Assembly: GCA_938743325.2 (NCBI GenBank)
Contig: OW568890.1
Coordinates: 124,001-188,000 of the forward strand
Direction of reading: 5' to 3'
DNA length: 64,000 bases
Origin: Pycnococcus provasolii
Taxonomy: Eukaryota; Chlorophyta; Pseudoscourfieldiophyceae; Pseudoscourfieldiales; Pycnococcaceae
The position numbers were made by a program, and so were the translations under genes. Each line of letters starts with the position of its first letter. Position 1 is the first letter of the stretch. Shown here piece after piece: positions 1 to 10,629 of this stretch. The notes beneath the pieces were generated by a model. That model did no database searches, was not told the origin of the DNA, and saw only the letters and a program-made list of their open reading frames with translations.

Positions 1-2
1 CC

Positions 3-1733
3 GCGGAAAGTGCCCGGCTGTTCTCGGCTCTGCGCGTTGGGCTCGCGGATGCCATCGCGCAGCTTTGTCACGAGTATGCCGCGCCTGCGCAGCTTGCTCG
101 CATCAGCGACGGGGCGCGCAAGCTTCGCTACGCCGCAGCGATTGCTGGCTGGCTTGCGGCAGCCGAGGCATCGGCGGCGGACGCCGCGGTGGTGCTGCCA
201 CATGACGAAACGCTTGACAGCAGGGGCGGTGGTGCTGCCGTCAGCTTAAGCTCACCCTCCTCCGCTCTCGCGCTTGTGCTCGATGTTCCCAGCTTGCTGT
301 CAGCTGCTTTTGAACGCGGCACGCTTAGCCTCGTCGTGCCTGCGGCATGCGAATGGGTGCGTCAGCTCTGCGCAAGTGAAGCAGCCCTCGCCTGGGAAGC
401 CTGCCGCCCGGCGGCTGAGGCGCTGCGCTTGACGCGCGCCGCGCCGCGCCTGAGACCAGGAGCGGCCGGGTGGTTTGGCGCCGGCGCGGTATGCTGTGCA
501 ATGAATCTTGATGCGGCACTTGCGCTGGTGCGGCGTCGCGCGGTGGTGGCTGGTTCGCCAGAAGCGGGTCCATGGCAACGCGGCAGCGATCCAGCTCTTG
601 GCATCCTTGCTCGTGCCACCGTCGCACCGCCGCCAAGTTTGTCGGATGCACCGCCAAGTCCGGCATCGCTGCCAGCGAGTCCGCCGCCACCGTCGCCTTC
701 GGGCTCGTCGACGACGGCGTCGGCATTGACTGGTCCACCCACGGATTCACCGGACTACGTGCGCGGTGCGGTGGACCACCGGTACGTGCAGATGGTCTGC
801 GCACCCCTTGAGGAAGCGCGTTCATTTCTAGCAGCATCCGTGTCCTCTGCGGAGTCTTCTAGCCAGCAGCAGCCTTCTAGGCACGTTACGCCCACGCCTA
901 CCACAACGCCGGTGCCGCGAGCCGTGCCGCCAAGACCGCCACCGTCGCTGCAGGTGAGCGCGTCGACGCGAGCACTTCAGCAGCAGCTATTTGCGTACAA
1001 GTCGGCGGTGAAGCGCGCGGTGGATTTCGCGATCGACGTTCTCGCCCCCGTTGTGGAGGAGGAGGTGACAGCTCAGGTGCTTGCTCCCGCGATCACACGC
1101 ACGTCCACTCGCATCGCGGAAATCGCCGCAGATGTGGCCAGCAAGTACGCCGCTAGCATTTCGACATGTACCGCGCCCCCACCGGAGCTGGTCGATGCCG
1201 CGCGAGTGGCAGCTACGGAAGCGGCCGAGCGTGCGCTCGACGATGCGGCGATCGTGTGTGCCTCTACAGCGCGTCGCCGCGCGTCATCGGCGCTTGAGGC
1301 ACTGCTCCGTCCCTCGGAACCTTTGGCTGTGCGTGCTGCGGCGGCGCAGGCGGCGGCCGAGTCGGCAGCTGCAGACGCTTGGATCCGCCAGGCACGCCGC
1401 ATTTCGGATGACATGCGTCGCGCGGCGGAGGCGTCGGCGAGGGAGCACTGGCGCAAGCGCCGAGGCATCGCTGCCGCTGCCGCTGCCGCTGCCGCCGCCG
1501 CTGCTGCCCCGTCGTCTTCCACGCCCTCCTCCACGTCGTCGTCTTCGGGATGTGACGACGTTACAAATGTCGCAGCCACCTTGTCTCAGCTCGCCGTGCA
1601 CGTGTCCGACTGCGCGCGCCTCGCACCCGCGGGCGGTTCAGATGCCAGTGCACTGCATCGTCTCGCTCATGAGCTGGAACATGCGCAAAATGGCAGCAGC
1701 AGCAGCAGCAGCAGCACCGTTGTGCTTTTATAG
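3..1733 (+). CDS. 3' part of a helical, Ala-rich protein of unknown function (possibly Codanin-like)
   Basis: The reading frame is open from the first bases of the window to a TAG at 1731-1733, so the 5' end lies outside; 576 residues are visible. The first GTG near 189 is not a credible start because the same frame continues upstream with similar composition. The visible part has a helical N-terminal block, a Pro/Ser-rich linker (about residues 200-310), a helical block starting near LQQQLFAYKSAVKRAVDFA, and an Ala-rich, Arg-rich tail with poly-Ala and poly-Ser encoded by trinucleotide runs. The block after LQQQLF loosely recalls the C-terminal region of Codanin-1 family proteins (histone chaperone regulators), but this is from memory of the family and is weak. 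TGTAA, a green-algal polyadenylation signal, follows at about 1748. Confidence 0.7.
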   Translation, partial: AESARLFSALRVGLADAIAQLCHEYAAPAQLARISDGARKLRYAAAIAGWLAAAEASAADAAVVLPHDETLDSRGGGAAVSLSSPSSALALVLDVPSLLSAAFERGTLSLVVPAACEWVRQLCASEAALAWEACRPAAEALRLTRAAPRLRPGAAGWFGAGAVCCAMNLDAALALVRRRAVVAGSPEAGPWQRGSDPALGILARATVAPPPSLSDAPPSPASLPASPPPPSPSGSSTTASALTGPPTDSPDYVRGAVDHRYVQMVCAPLEEARSFLAASVSSAESSSQQQPSRHVTPTPTTTPVPRAVPPRPPPSLQVSASTRALQQQLFAYKSAVKRAVDFAIDVLAPVVEEEVTAQVLAPAITRTSTRIAEIAADVASKYAASISTCTAPPPELVDAARVAATEAAERALDDAAIVCASTARRRASSALEALLRPSEPLAVRAAAAQAAAESAAADAWIRQARRISDDMRRAAEASAREHWRKRRGIAAAAAAAAAAAAAPSSSTPSSTSSSSGCDDVTNVAATLSQLAVHVSDCARLAPAGGSDASALHRLAHELEHAQNGSSSSSSSTVVLL

Positions 1734-2686
1734 GGTACAACTACTGTATGTAACATTCTTTTTTAACCAACGTGGAATTGGAGGTTGTCGTTTGCGTTTG
1801 CCAGCCTGGAAAAGGTGCCTGGAAAGTGCCCAAGAGTCAAGACAAATATCTCACGAGACACGGTTGCGTAATAGAGGGAACTGGCAAGAGGGAATTACCT
1901 TTAATTGTCATCGTTGGTAATACAGTATTTTTGCGCCTTTTTTTCTCTTCTCTTCTTTGATGGAGTTTCAAGACAAGGAAAAAGCAAGTGCCCCCTAGGG
2001 ATCTTTCTTACCACTACATAAATAACTCGGGTCCATCAGAGGGAGAGCTCCAAGGGTGATGTGAAATTGTGATGTGACTTGTGATGGGATGGGACCCGAC
2101 AGCCCGAGGAAAGGGAAGGCTTCAAGCACACTCCCCCCACCTAGGTGAAATAAAGTGCACAGGAAATAATGCGCCCCTTGGCAACTCCCTATCAAAATAA
2201 ATATCCTGTGTGTGTGTGCTTTTTTGGAAAGTCTCCATTCTTGCCTCTCGTGTTGTGCTGTGTTGTGTTGTGTTGCTTTTATATACAACTTCACTAACTT
2301 ATTGGGTTCTTGTGTTGCTTTGACATCTTACACTTTGTATATAGGCAGATTCAAGGTCACGACTGGACGGTTACTGTAGGCACTACCGTACCTATACTAG
2401 TTTCGTCGCTTGTGCGAGTTGATTCTATATTTATTTTGTTGCTGTGTCAACTTAACGTTCGGGCGAGATCTCACGTCTTGGCGTCGCATTCAAACATCTG
2501 CGCACTCCTCGACGCAAGTCGTAAGTCCTTCCCAGGTTCGCAAAAGAACGCAGGACAGGACTCGTAAGCACTAGCAACGGCAAGGGGACAGACATTTGGC
2601 GCGCGGGATCGTGGCCTTCTCACACCCTCTTTGACGCGACACACTCACGATCTGAGGCTGCAGCTGCCGAGCTGCAAGGGGCGGCA
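1734..2686. other. Intergenic region without a recognisable gene
   Basis: This 950-base stretch has lower GC than its neighbours, short TG and TTG runs near 2205-2280, and no open frame with protein-like composition. It should hold the 3' UTR of the first gene and the promoter of the membrane-protein gene at 2687. I see no RNA gene or repeat. Confidence 0.5.
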
Positions 2687-3544
2687 ATGCTGCGCCACAC
2701 GCTTCTACAAACGGCGGGACTCGTGCTGGTACTCGTGCTAAAACTTGCACAAGCAGACCTCGACAGCTCGACAGAAGAGGGTGCAAGCCGGAAACCGACA
2801 CTTACGGCAGACTTGCAGCTCGTACGTATTGTCGAGGGCGTGCGGCCAAGTCAAATTAGCGTCAGGTGCACAACGCCTAGAACCAACGCTTTGGGCAGAT
2901 TCACTTACACTCGGACAGATTCGACTATAGCGCAGCAGATCGGCTTGCCGCACACGCTCTTGCACGGCGTGTACGACGACGATCGAGTGCGGTGCTTGGT
3001 CACAACAACGACGACGACATCCGTGCAGCAGTCCTTTTCTCTACAACTGTCGCTGCCGACACGCGATTTCGAGTTTGCGCTCAACGACAAGTCAGTCATG
3101 ACCCTGCGCTTCACATCAGTGAAGAGTGAAAGTGACGTTAGAGCGGTCGTCAGGATTCGTCGAGACGATTCGGCGCACGGCGACGACGGCACGAAGATGC
3201 GAAAAAAAGTCGACGCCTTCACCATCATGTGCATCTTCCTTCCACCCACGAGCATCGGCATCTTGTGCCTCGTCGTGCTGTACAGGACGATGCGATCGCG
3301 TAATCCGCCCGAGGCTGAGGAGGACGAAGAGAATTCCCATCCGCCGAGCGCGCCCGTTAAGCCGCTTCACATTCCACAGTTCAGGGATGGGACGTTGATT
3401 GTCGAGCCTGACGGCTCGTGGAGCGTCGCGGTTACGGAGGACGCGTACGCGTTCGCTTCGGAATTTGAACGCAATGCCATGGATTTGCCTCGTGCGTCGG
3501 CTGACGACGCGACTCGATTCTTGCGAAACGCGCGCGAATATTAA
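2687..3544 (+). CDS. Type I single-pass membrane protein of unknown function
   Basis: This 285-residue protein starts at an ATG followed by a clear signal peptide (about residues 1-23, ending LAQA). The lumenal or extracellular part (24-175) has only two cysteines (about 61 and 103), spaced as in a small disulfide-bonded beta domain. A transmembrane helix lies at about 177-199 (IMCIFLPPTSIGILCLVVLY), followed by a basic stop-transfer segment and an acidic, Pro-containing cytosolic tail of about 85 residues. Topology therefore reads as N-out, C-in. I recognise no family; a surface receptor-like or ER/Golgi sorting role would be inference. It has its own intergenic space on both sides. Confidence 0.7.
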   Translation: MLRHTLLQTAGLVLVLVLKLAQADLDSSTEEGASRKPTLTADLQLVRIVEGVRPSQISVRCTTPRTNALGRFTYTRTDSTIAQQIGLPHTLLHGVYDDDRVRCLVTTTTTTSVQQSFSLQLSLPTRDFEFALNDKSVMTLRFTSVKSESDVRAVVRIRRDDSAHGDDGTKMRKKVDAFTIMCIFLPPTSIGILCLVVLYRTMRSRNPPEAEEDEENSHPPSAPVKPLHIPQFRDGTLIVEPDGSWSVAVTEDAYAFASEFERNAMDLPRASADDATRFLRNAREY

Positions 3545-3728
3545 CCGTAGTCGTAGGTGGCGAATATGAGGCGTGCGAGCACGAATAAATAAATAATCCC
3601 AGTGTACCAATTAGCCTATGAGTGTACCAATACTACAGTCAGTATTGATGTTTCACGAATATTAATTGTAAAAACAAACCCGGAATGCCATTAAGTTACC
3701 TTAAGAGGTTCAAACGTGAGAAGAACCA

Positions 3729-3820
3729 ACCCCTAAACCAAGTAGTCCTAAGAGTAAACCCCAAAAGGCCTAAACCAACCCCTAAACCAGTAGTCCTAAC
3801 CTTAAACCCCTAAACCAACG
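3729..3820. promoter_or_regulatory. Telomere-like motif cluster upstream of the ATAD5 gene
   Basis: Degenerate copies of CCCTAAACC and TCCTAA are spread through this segment, about 220 bases before the ATG at 4039. It is one of ten such clusters placed just upstream of start codons in this window. The rest of the 3545-4038 gap is AT-rich with short GAGTGAGTGA and ACGTCACGTCA repeats near 3960-3995. Confidence 0.5.
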
Positions 3821-4038
3821 GGTTTCCCAAAACAATTCCTTAGAGGCGTAAAATGTGAATTTGAATCCCAGGCCAGGGGGGGCATATTATTGGCTTGAGC
3901 GCGCCATTCCCACCCCAATACCGCCATTCGCAAAACAACATCCATCACGCCGAGCCTCGTGAGTGAGTGAGTCTATCAGACGTCACGTCACGTCATTCCA
4001 ATTAGCTCGTTTACCTTACAGCCTTACATTGTGCTGTC

Positions 4039-4593
4039 ATGTGGAAGTACCTCTCCCGCCCTCATCCTTCCTCATCAAAGGCGGTGCAGGTGGTGGAGGC
4101 GGTGGAGGTGGTGGCTCATCATCCTTTGTTGGCGTCTGAGTCTGCTCACCCCTTGGATGTTGATGTTCCGGATGATGATGGTGGTGGTGGTGCCCTTGAT
4201 GGTGGTGATGTTCGGCATCATGCTCGGCCCTGCATGGATGACGACGATGTACCAGGTGGTGGGGATAATAATAAGCCTGATGGATCCCCTGCCCTTTGCA
4301 ACTTGACCTGTCAGAATTCAGATGTTTGTGCTCTGGACGAAAAGAAAAATAGGGCTCCTCTCCACGCCAGAGAGTCCATCTCACCTCCTCATGTTCCAGA
4401 TGAGGGCGCGGGGGACGACATGATGACACAGCGTCCGTCGGTGGACTCGGTTGTGCAGCCAGCGTCGTGCGCGGACTTCTTCCTGACGCCCGCGCAGAAG
4501 AAAGAACGCGCACGCAAACAGAACGCCGCTGAGAAGAGTCGTAACGACACACAAGATAATACGCAGCAGATGGCGATGCCGACCACCACCACC

Positions 4594-4625
<32 letters not shown>

Positions 4626-6306
4626 CAACAACACCGCAACCACGACGCACACGTTCTTCCTCACCCCCGCGCAGAAAAGGGCAAGGCAAAAGAAGGAGGA
4701 GGAGGCAATGGCTGCGGAAAGGGAAGCAGCCATGGAGGCTGCGCGTGCCGCCGCCGCAGAGAGAGCGGCCAACGCGCCGGCGCACCCGTTCTTCGCGCCG
4801 CGTGCTGCGACCAACAACAACAACAACAACAACAACAACGCGGCAGGTGCAGTCGCGTCGGCACCGCCGCCTCCTGCCGTCAGCTTCATGCACGTTTCGC
4901 AGGATACCACACCAGCACCTGAAAGATTCGGCAAACTGTGGATCGGCTCAGACCCGCCCGTCGCGCCAAACGTCGATTTGCAGTCGTGCGACGAGGCTTG
5001 CTTCGGTGCCGCAGGGGCGGCACGCCTGCGCGAGAAAATATCAAGGATGAGGAGTGCTGAAACCATGTCGGCGACGAAGGAGCCACACATAGTCCTCCTG
5101 GATCAAAATCCTGCTCCATCGAAACACACAGCCGTGCCCCTTCCATGGCCACAGCGTTTTGCACCTCAAACCGGCGCGCAACTTGTAGGCAACGACGCCG
5201 CGACGCGGTACCTGTCCAAATTTCTGTCGTCTTGGCAAGTTCGCATGGCACTCGAAGACGGCACAGCGGCGCGGACTGCTGACGTCAAGAAGAAGCGCAA
5301 GCGAAGGGCATCAGCATGCTCGGACAGCGATGGATCCGACAGCGACTTCGAGTCACCAAGAGGAGGCTGCCGGCGCCGCCGCAGCTGCAGCAGCAGCTCG
5401 AATGCCATGAACGGCTGCCTCCTCGTGGGGCCGGTCGGCAGCGGCAAGACGGCGGCGGTGTACGCTCTCGCGGAGGAACTCGGCTATGTCGTGCGCGAGG
5501 TGAACTCCGGAGACAAGCGGTCTGGGCAGGCGATTCTGAGCCTCGTGCGTGAGGCGACACAGAGCCACCGCGCGACGACTGGCAAACCCACGCTATTGCT
5601 CTTCGAAGATGTGGATGTGGAGGAGGATAAGGGGTTTCATGCGGCGCTGAGGACGATCGTCGAGTCGACGCGACGTCCGGTCATCCTGAGCGCCAATTCG
5701 TCGGCGGCGGCGGAGGCGTGGCAGAGCGAGGTGGAGGTGGTAGGGTTTGAAGCGGTGGCGGAAGAAGATGTGGAGCTGGTGGTGGCGGCGGCGGCGAAGG
5801 AGGCGGGCGCGAGCCTGCCTGCGGAAGTGGTGAAGGAGGTGGCGGCGGCTGCGCGCGGCGACCTGCGGCGCGCGCTGCTGGAGGCGCAGGTGGCGGCGGC
5901 AGCAGCAGTTGGTGGTGGTAGTGGTGGTGGTGGTGGTGGTGGGCCTGTTGCCGATGCTGCCGCCGAGCCTGCCGACGCTGCTGCCGAACCCGCCGACGCT
6001 GCTGCCGAACCCGCCGATGCTGTTGCCGAGCCTGACACTTGTCTCGTGCAGGACGCACTGGAAGCCTCCATCAGCGGACGGCACGCATTCGCGCTTCTTG
6101 GCGCGGTCGATGCGCGTCTCGACCGTACCTCGTTTCTTGCGTCCATCGCGCGCGCGGAGGCGGAGGCGGAGGCTGCTGCGGTTGTTGTCGGACGAGCTGT
6201 GCGTCGATGCCGACGCACGGCATCGTTTCCCTACCTGGAGCGCCAGGTGGGACTCGACGAAGCACTTTGCGTGAGACTGCGCGATTTTTCAAGTAAAATG
6301 TTGTAA
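4039..6306 (+). CDS. ELG1: ATAD5/Elg1-like AAA+ ATPase (PCNA unloader large subunit)
   Basis: In known eukaryotes this protein replaces Rfc1 in an RFC-like complex that unloads PCNA from replicated DNA. The 755-residue product has Walker A GPVGSGKT at 464-471, the family signature VREVNSGDKRSGQ just after it, and a degenerate Walker B LLFEDVDVEED near 520-530, a pattern typical of ATAD5/Elg1 rather than canonical RFC subunits. The N-terminal half is disordered, with Thr and Asn homopolymers encoded by ACC and AAC runs, and carries FFLTPAQK twice (near 147 and 206) plus a third PFF motif near 251. The C-terminal part has a four-fold AAEPAD-type repeat around 635-670. Length is close to yeast Elg1. 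The exact ATG is uncertain because the first 100 residues are low complexity. Confidence 0.85.
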
Positions 6307-6426
6307 CGTTATGTACATTTCAATAAATTCAAGTAAAATTTTGCCTCTGCCGCGACGAGGCTGTACCCATTGGAGACCCAAAACAAAATACAGTGAAAAG
6401 AAAGAAAGAAAGATACTACTGATAGA

Positions 6427-8541
6427 TTACACCCACAGCCTTACCGTACAATCATCGCTCGCGCTCGCAAACAAATGTGGCGTCGCGGGGCACCACGCAA
6501 CCGCATTTACGCTACCCGCGTGGCCATGCAGTGCGTACACGAGCTCGCCTGTCATGCGCGACCAGAGGTACACGATGCCATCCTCGCCGCCGCTTGCCAC
6601 AAGCTCCTCGCAGGCGCCTCCAAAGCATGCTCTCAGCACGTAGCGGCATCCTCGCCTTTGCGTCCTGGGGTGCGCGGAGAAGATTCGTGTGGGTGACTCG
6701 GCGGCACGCACGGCAGCTTCGCCGCGAGCTGCCGCTGTGGAACGCGCGAGTGGCGTGGATCCGAGATCGTGCAGGTGGATCTTCTGGCTGCTGAGATGTG
6801 CAAGTAGGTAGCGTCCGCACCTGCTGAGGCAGATGCTCGTCACGGCATGCGGTTCCGTCACCACGAGCTCGGCACTCGACGTTGGCCAAACGATGACATC
6901 TTTGTCTTCGCCAGTGGACATGGGCACGGCGGGGATGTCGTTGTCGTCATCGGACGGCTCCGGTGAAGAGGAGTTGCGAGAGGGTGAACCTTCGTCGTCG
7001 TCGTCACGACGACGATCTGAGCCCTCACCTCCACGCACTCCTCCAGCCTCCTCCTCCTCCTGCCCAGCCTCCTGCTCCTGCTCCTGCTTCTCTTCGCCAC
7101 TGCTTCCTTCCGGAAAGAGGTTCAACGCGAGCATGTCGAGCACGTGAATTTTATTATTCGAGCTGATGATCACGAGTCGACTACCATCGCGGCTGATTGC
7201 GACGTCGTTCACGCGCAGACCCTCGTGCGCGTATTCCGCCTTTCCGTTGATGTCCCACACGACCATCGTGCGATCCGTCGACCCGGTGACAAAGTGCATG
7301 GAGTCAGGGAACCACGCCACGCACATCACCTTGTCGGTGTGACGTCGACAGCGCTGTCGAAGCGTCCACGACCCGCCGGTGTCGTCGTCAGTATTCTGCG
7401 CCCACAGAAACACGTCATTATCCTCGCAGCACGTCACCAGATACTTTCCGTCGGGTGACCAGCTCACACACGGCACGGGTTCGTCGTGTCCGCGTAACCG
7501 ACACGCGAGCTCGGCGATGGGCGGCAAGGTGGACGGATCGTTGTTGGCTGCTGCTGCTCCCACCTCGCTGAGCTCGGGTATGCGTATGCGCCACAGCGCG
7601 ACCGTCCCGTCTTTTGAGGCTGTCGCTAGCATTCGACCGTCATGTCGAAAAGAGAGGTACCACACTTCGTCGTCGTGTTCTTCGAGAAGTTGTCTTGTTC
7701 TGCTTGGCACGTCCTCGATACCTGTCGTGGGGTCGTCGAACAGGCTCAGGCCGACTCCCGCACGCGCGGACACGAAGACGCGCGCGCGGTTTCGCGCGGC
7801 GACAGCAATCTCGAGTAGTTCCTCCAGCCGCCCGTCAGCCTCCATGACACCCGGCGGCGCGAGTCGTCTCAAAGCTTCGAGAAGTTTGCGTCTTGCGGCG
7901 GCGTGATCCCAAGCTGACGTCGCTGCTGCTGCTGCTGAGGTTGTTGTTGCTGCTGCTGCTGTTGACGTTGGCGTTGACGTCGTGGCGAGCGCTGCTTGAC
8001 TTCTTGTTGACGGCGTCACAAGACTGTTGTTTGTTGCATCAGCGTACAGTCCCACAGCCCGCGCGAGGTCACGCGGCGTTCTGCATAGAGCTAGCGTGGC
8101 TAATCTGTGCGCTCTCGCGGTAAGTCTGGGCGTTGACGCGCACATGGGTGTGATTTGCGTTTGCAGTAGTGCGAGTGCTTCGTTGAGTTTCCCATCCGCC
8201 AAGAGTGCGAAGTACTGCGCTTGTAGTATTTGCAGAGACGCTTCCAGAGCACAAGTTGCATCGCGCCACGGGAAGGGCGCAGACTTATCGTCACTGTTAC
8301 TCCTGGAGTCGGCGATGGCAAGTGCCTGCGCATAGTCACCTTCGAGGATGCATGCCCGTAAAGCCGACGCAGAGGCGTGTGCAACCACCGGCACATTCGT
8401 CTCACGCGAGAGCGCCAGAGCGGCTTGGGGCGTGCCGAGGTGCACGAGCGCCTGTTGCAGGAGGCGTATGTACTCCGTGCGGCTGATAATGCCGAGAGAA
8501 CCCACCACGGACGGAGGGGAAGGGGAAGCGAAGCCGGACAT
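6427..8541 (-). CDS. GID7: WDR26/GID7-like WD40 protein of the GID/CTLH ubiquitin ligase
   Basis: The product of 704 residues begins at the ATG at 8541 (the open frame continues upstream only to a TTG). Residues 1-90 form a LisH-like helical segment (EYIRLLQQALVHLG) followed by a CTLH-like helical region (ACILEGDYAQALAIAD), then WD40 repeats starting with HDDEVWYLSFRHDGRMLAT and ending HLFASASDDCTVRLWV. That order, LisH-CTLH then WD40 propeller, is the hallmark of WDR26/GID7, a subunit of the multisubunit GID/CTLH E3 ligase that degrades metabolic enzymes in yeast and other targets in animals and plants. An acidic Gln/Glu-rich and Asp-rich loop interrupts the propeller around residues 475-540; Thr/Ala microsatellite-coded residues sit between CTLH and WD40. 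It is convergent with ATAD5. Confidence 0.85.
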   Translation of the reverse strand: MSGFASPSPPSVVGSLGIISRTEYIRLLQQALVHLGTPQAALALSRETNVPVVAHASASALRACILEGDYAQALAIADSRSNSDDKSAPFPWRDATCALEASLQILQAQYFALLADGKLNEALALLQTQITPMCASTPRLTARAHRLATLALCRTPRDLARAVGLYADATNNSLVTPSTRSQAALATTSTPTSTAAAATTTSAAAAATSAWDHAAARRKLLEALRRLAPPGVMEADGRLEELLEIAVAARNRARVFVSARAGVGLSLFDDPTTGIEDVPSRTRQLLEEHDDEVWYLSFRHDGRMLATASKDGTVALWRIRIPELSEVGAAAANNDPSTLPPIAELACRLRGHDEPVPCVSWSPDGKYLVTCCEDNDVFLWAQNTDDDTGGSWTLRQRCRRHTDKVMCVAWFPDSMHFVTGSTDRTMVVWDINGKAEYAHEGLRVNDVAISRDGSRLVIISSNNKIHVLDMLALNLFPEGSSGEEKQEQEQEAGQEEEEAGGVRGGEGSDRRRDDDDEGSPSRNSSSPEPSDDDNDIPAVPMSTGEDKDVIVWPTSSAELVVTEPHAVTSICLSRCGRYLLAHLSSQKIHLHDLGSTPLARSTAAARGEAAVRAAESPTRIFSAHPRTQRRGCRYVLRACFGGACEELVASGGEDGIVYLWSRMTGELVYALHGHAGSVNAVAWCPATPHLFASASDDCTVRLWV

Positions 8542-8802
8542 GATTCGCGCACGCACGGACGGACGGACGGACAATATTTAATATTTAATTAATTGCGGGT
8601 GACGTGGGGGTGGAAAACAGGTTGAACGCGGCTGGGTTTGCAGGAGCAGATCCTTCCCTTCACTAGTCGGGGATCTGGTTCCACGAAGGATCCCCGAGAC
8701 AAGAAGAAATTGTGGTAGGATACCGGGGCAGCAACGCGACCAGTAGCAGCGTCATGAGTTCGGGCCCCTGCCTCCTGCCGGCGGGCCCGCGGCGGGATCG
8801 CG

Positions 8803-9123
8803 TTAATAATACCGAAGTAGAAAAGGTTTCGTTCGTTTATAAACCAGCCTGACTTTGAGCCGCTTTCGCAGTGTGTTGTACACAGTGCCAATTGAAACAA
8901 CAATAGGCTTCCCCTCGCTCGCCGTCCAACCAGGCGTCGGGAGCATCAACGGCGGCACCTCCATTGACCGCAGAGTGAAACACTTTTCCTTAAGGGTGTC
9001 CAGCTCCCGTTGGAGTTCATCTTTCGGTTTCCCATGACGTCCAGAACGTTGGTGTTCTGGAACGTCCGCCGTGCAGCCCCGATCTTGTGCTAGGCGACCC
9101 ACTTTATGGCGCATTTGGCGCAC
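8803..9123 (-). mobile_element. Remnant of a mariner-like DNA transposase (helix-turn-helix part)
   Basis: An open frame of about 106 codons without a good ATG contains two segments resembling the paired helix-turn-helix domain of plant/algal mariner-like transposases: RSGRHGKPKDEL followed by LKEKCFTLRSM, then VSIGTVYNTLRKRL and YKRTKPFLL. The spacing of an SGR-K motif, a LRSL-like motif and a final KP-L motif fits that family. The catalytic DDE/D domain is not visible and the frame ends soon after, so this is a short relic. The surrounding 8542-9733 gap otherwise holds no gene that I can see; 9590-9605 is a CT-rich low-complexity run. Confidence 0.4.
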
Positions 9124-9733
9124 TGCGAGAGCCGAGATTGAGCCTCGCCTGAATTTCTAGACGTGCGCACATTCTCCTCGCCCATTTCCGCCCTTGACGC
9201 CACGTCGTCAAAGTATTATTGGCCTCGGCCCAGTACGTCCAACGTGTTCATAACCTTGGCCCACATGGGCACTTGCCTCCTGCCGCCTATGCCGTGGCTG
9301 CCTTGAACGGTTGAGGTCACGGACCTGCCTCACGGGCCCTTCTTTGTTGCATCGAGGAGAGAGGTTCTCCACCCCAGTCCAAGGGAGGATCCCCAATGGA
9401 TTCTGAAAAGAGCCCCTCGAATATGCCACCGAACCCGTCGTCCAATCCTCGGACCATCCATTCTTCGCAACATGTCACAGGCCACGCATGCATGGTGGAG
9501 TGCTCGCTCCCTCCCTCCCGATGCCTGCCGCACTACACTATGCTTTCCACCTTCTCTCTCTCTGTGTATGGTATATCAGGTACCACCTCTCCTCTCCTCT
9601 CCTCGCTCGCCCTTTATATGCTGGTTGGGGAGGAGCCTGAGCCTTCACCTTGCATTAATTACATTACATTACTTGAAATTGAATTGGTTTGATTGAATCT
9701 GTGCTTCTTCTTTGCTGATTAGCTCTACCAATC

Positions 9734-10567
9734 ATGTTCGTGACGATGAGTCAACACGCTGTCGTGCTTATGGTCGGTTGCGTGCTCCTAATGATCTCGT
9801 CGGAATCGAATTCGCCATCAAACACCGCACTCGCGTTCATGCCGCAGCAGCAGCAAAATAATAACGCCCGTTGCCCACTCCCCACAGAAACGATCGCCGC
9901 CACAAACTACCAACCGATTGCGGACGCATGCACGCCTGAATCTGTGCGATCGTGCTCGGGCACGTGCGAGTGTGCAATGACGGAGACTATACTGCCAATC
10001 ATCGAACAGCAGCACGATATGAGTGGACCGATCGAACAACTGCGCGTACTACTTGCGCAAGACCCATCCACGCGGGATCAAGAAGCACAAAATGAACTCA
10101 TGGCGCAGTTCCAAGCTCAGGCGCAGGACTGCGCTCGTGTCGCTCTGCCGTACATGATGCGGTACGGCGTGTCGCCCATCGTACTTACGGGACTCATGAA
10201 TTGTCCCAGTGTTCGCGATCGAACGCCACCGGCGTGTATTCTTGACCGGATCAGCGCACTTGAGCTGGACACGCGCGAGGAGATGCAGCGTGCCGTGAGT
10301 GCCGTGAGTACTTTCGTCGACCAGCAGGATGCGAAAAGCACCTCGACCACAACGACAACTGCCGCAACCACCGAGCCGCCGCCGCCGCCGTTGCTCTTAC
10401 TGCCGCGTATGCGATCAACCACGACGACGACGACGACGACGACGACGCTCGTGCTGCCACCACCACCACCTGCTGCACCACAACCAATCGACACGGTCCC
10501 AGGCCCATCTCACCTGCGCGCATTCGCCCACAATTTGCTTCATGGAGTTGGAGGCGGAGGCGATTGA
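9734..10567 (+). CDS. Secreted Cys-containing protein with Thr/Pro-rich tail
   Basis: The 277-residue product opens with a signal peptide (about residues 1-35, hydrophobic core VVLMVGCVLLMIS). The mature N-terminal part contains a compact cysteine cluster (CSGTCECAM) and further cysteines near NCPSVRD and PACILD, consistent with a small disulfide-stabilised helical domain. From about residue 195 the protein becomes a Thr/Pro-rich low-complexity stalk (poly-Thr, poly-Pro runs), the composition of cell-wall or extracellular glycoproteins carrying O-glycans. No transmembrane segment follows, so secretion or wall attachment is inferred. I do not recognise the domain. It is convergent with the carrier gene, which ends 63 bases away. 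Confidence 0.65.
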   Translation: MFVTMSQHAVVLMVGCVLLMISSESNSPSNTALAFMPQQQQNNNARCPLPTETIAATNYQPIADACTPESVRSCSGTCECAMTETILPIIEQQHDMSGPIEQLRVLLAQDPSTRDQEAQNELMAQFQAQAQDCARVALPYMMRYGVSPIVLTGLMNCPSVRDRTPPACILDRISALELDTREEMQRAVSAVSTFVDQQDAKSTSTTTTTAATTEPPPPPLLLLPRMRSTTTTTTTTTTLVLPPPPPAAPQPIDTVPGPSHLRAFAHNLLHGVGGGGD

Positions 10568-10629
10568 TGAGCTCACTTGCTGCATATACGTTAGTAATAA
10601 CAGAGTTACAAACAAACATGTTGTTGTTG

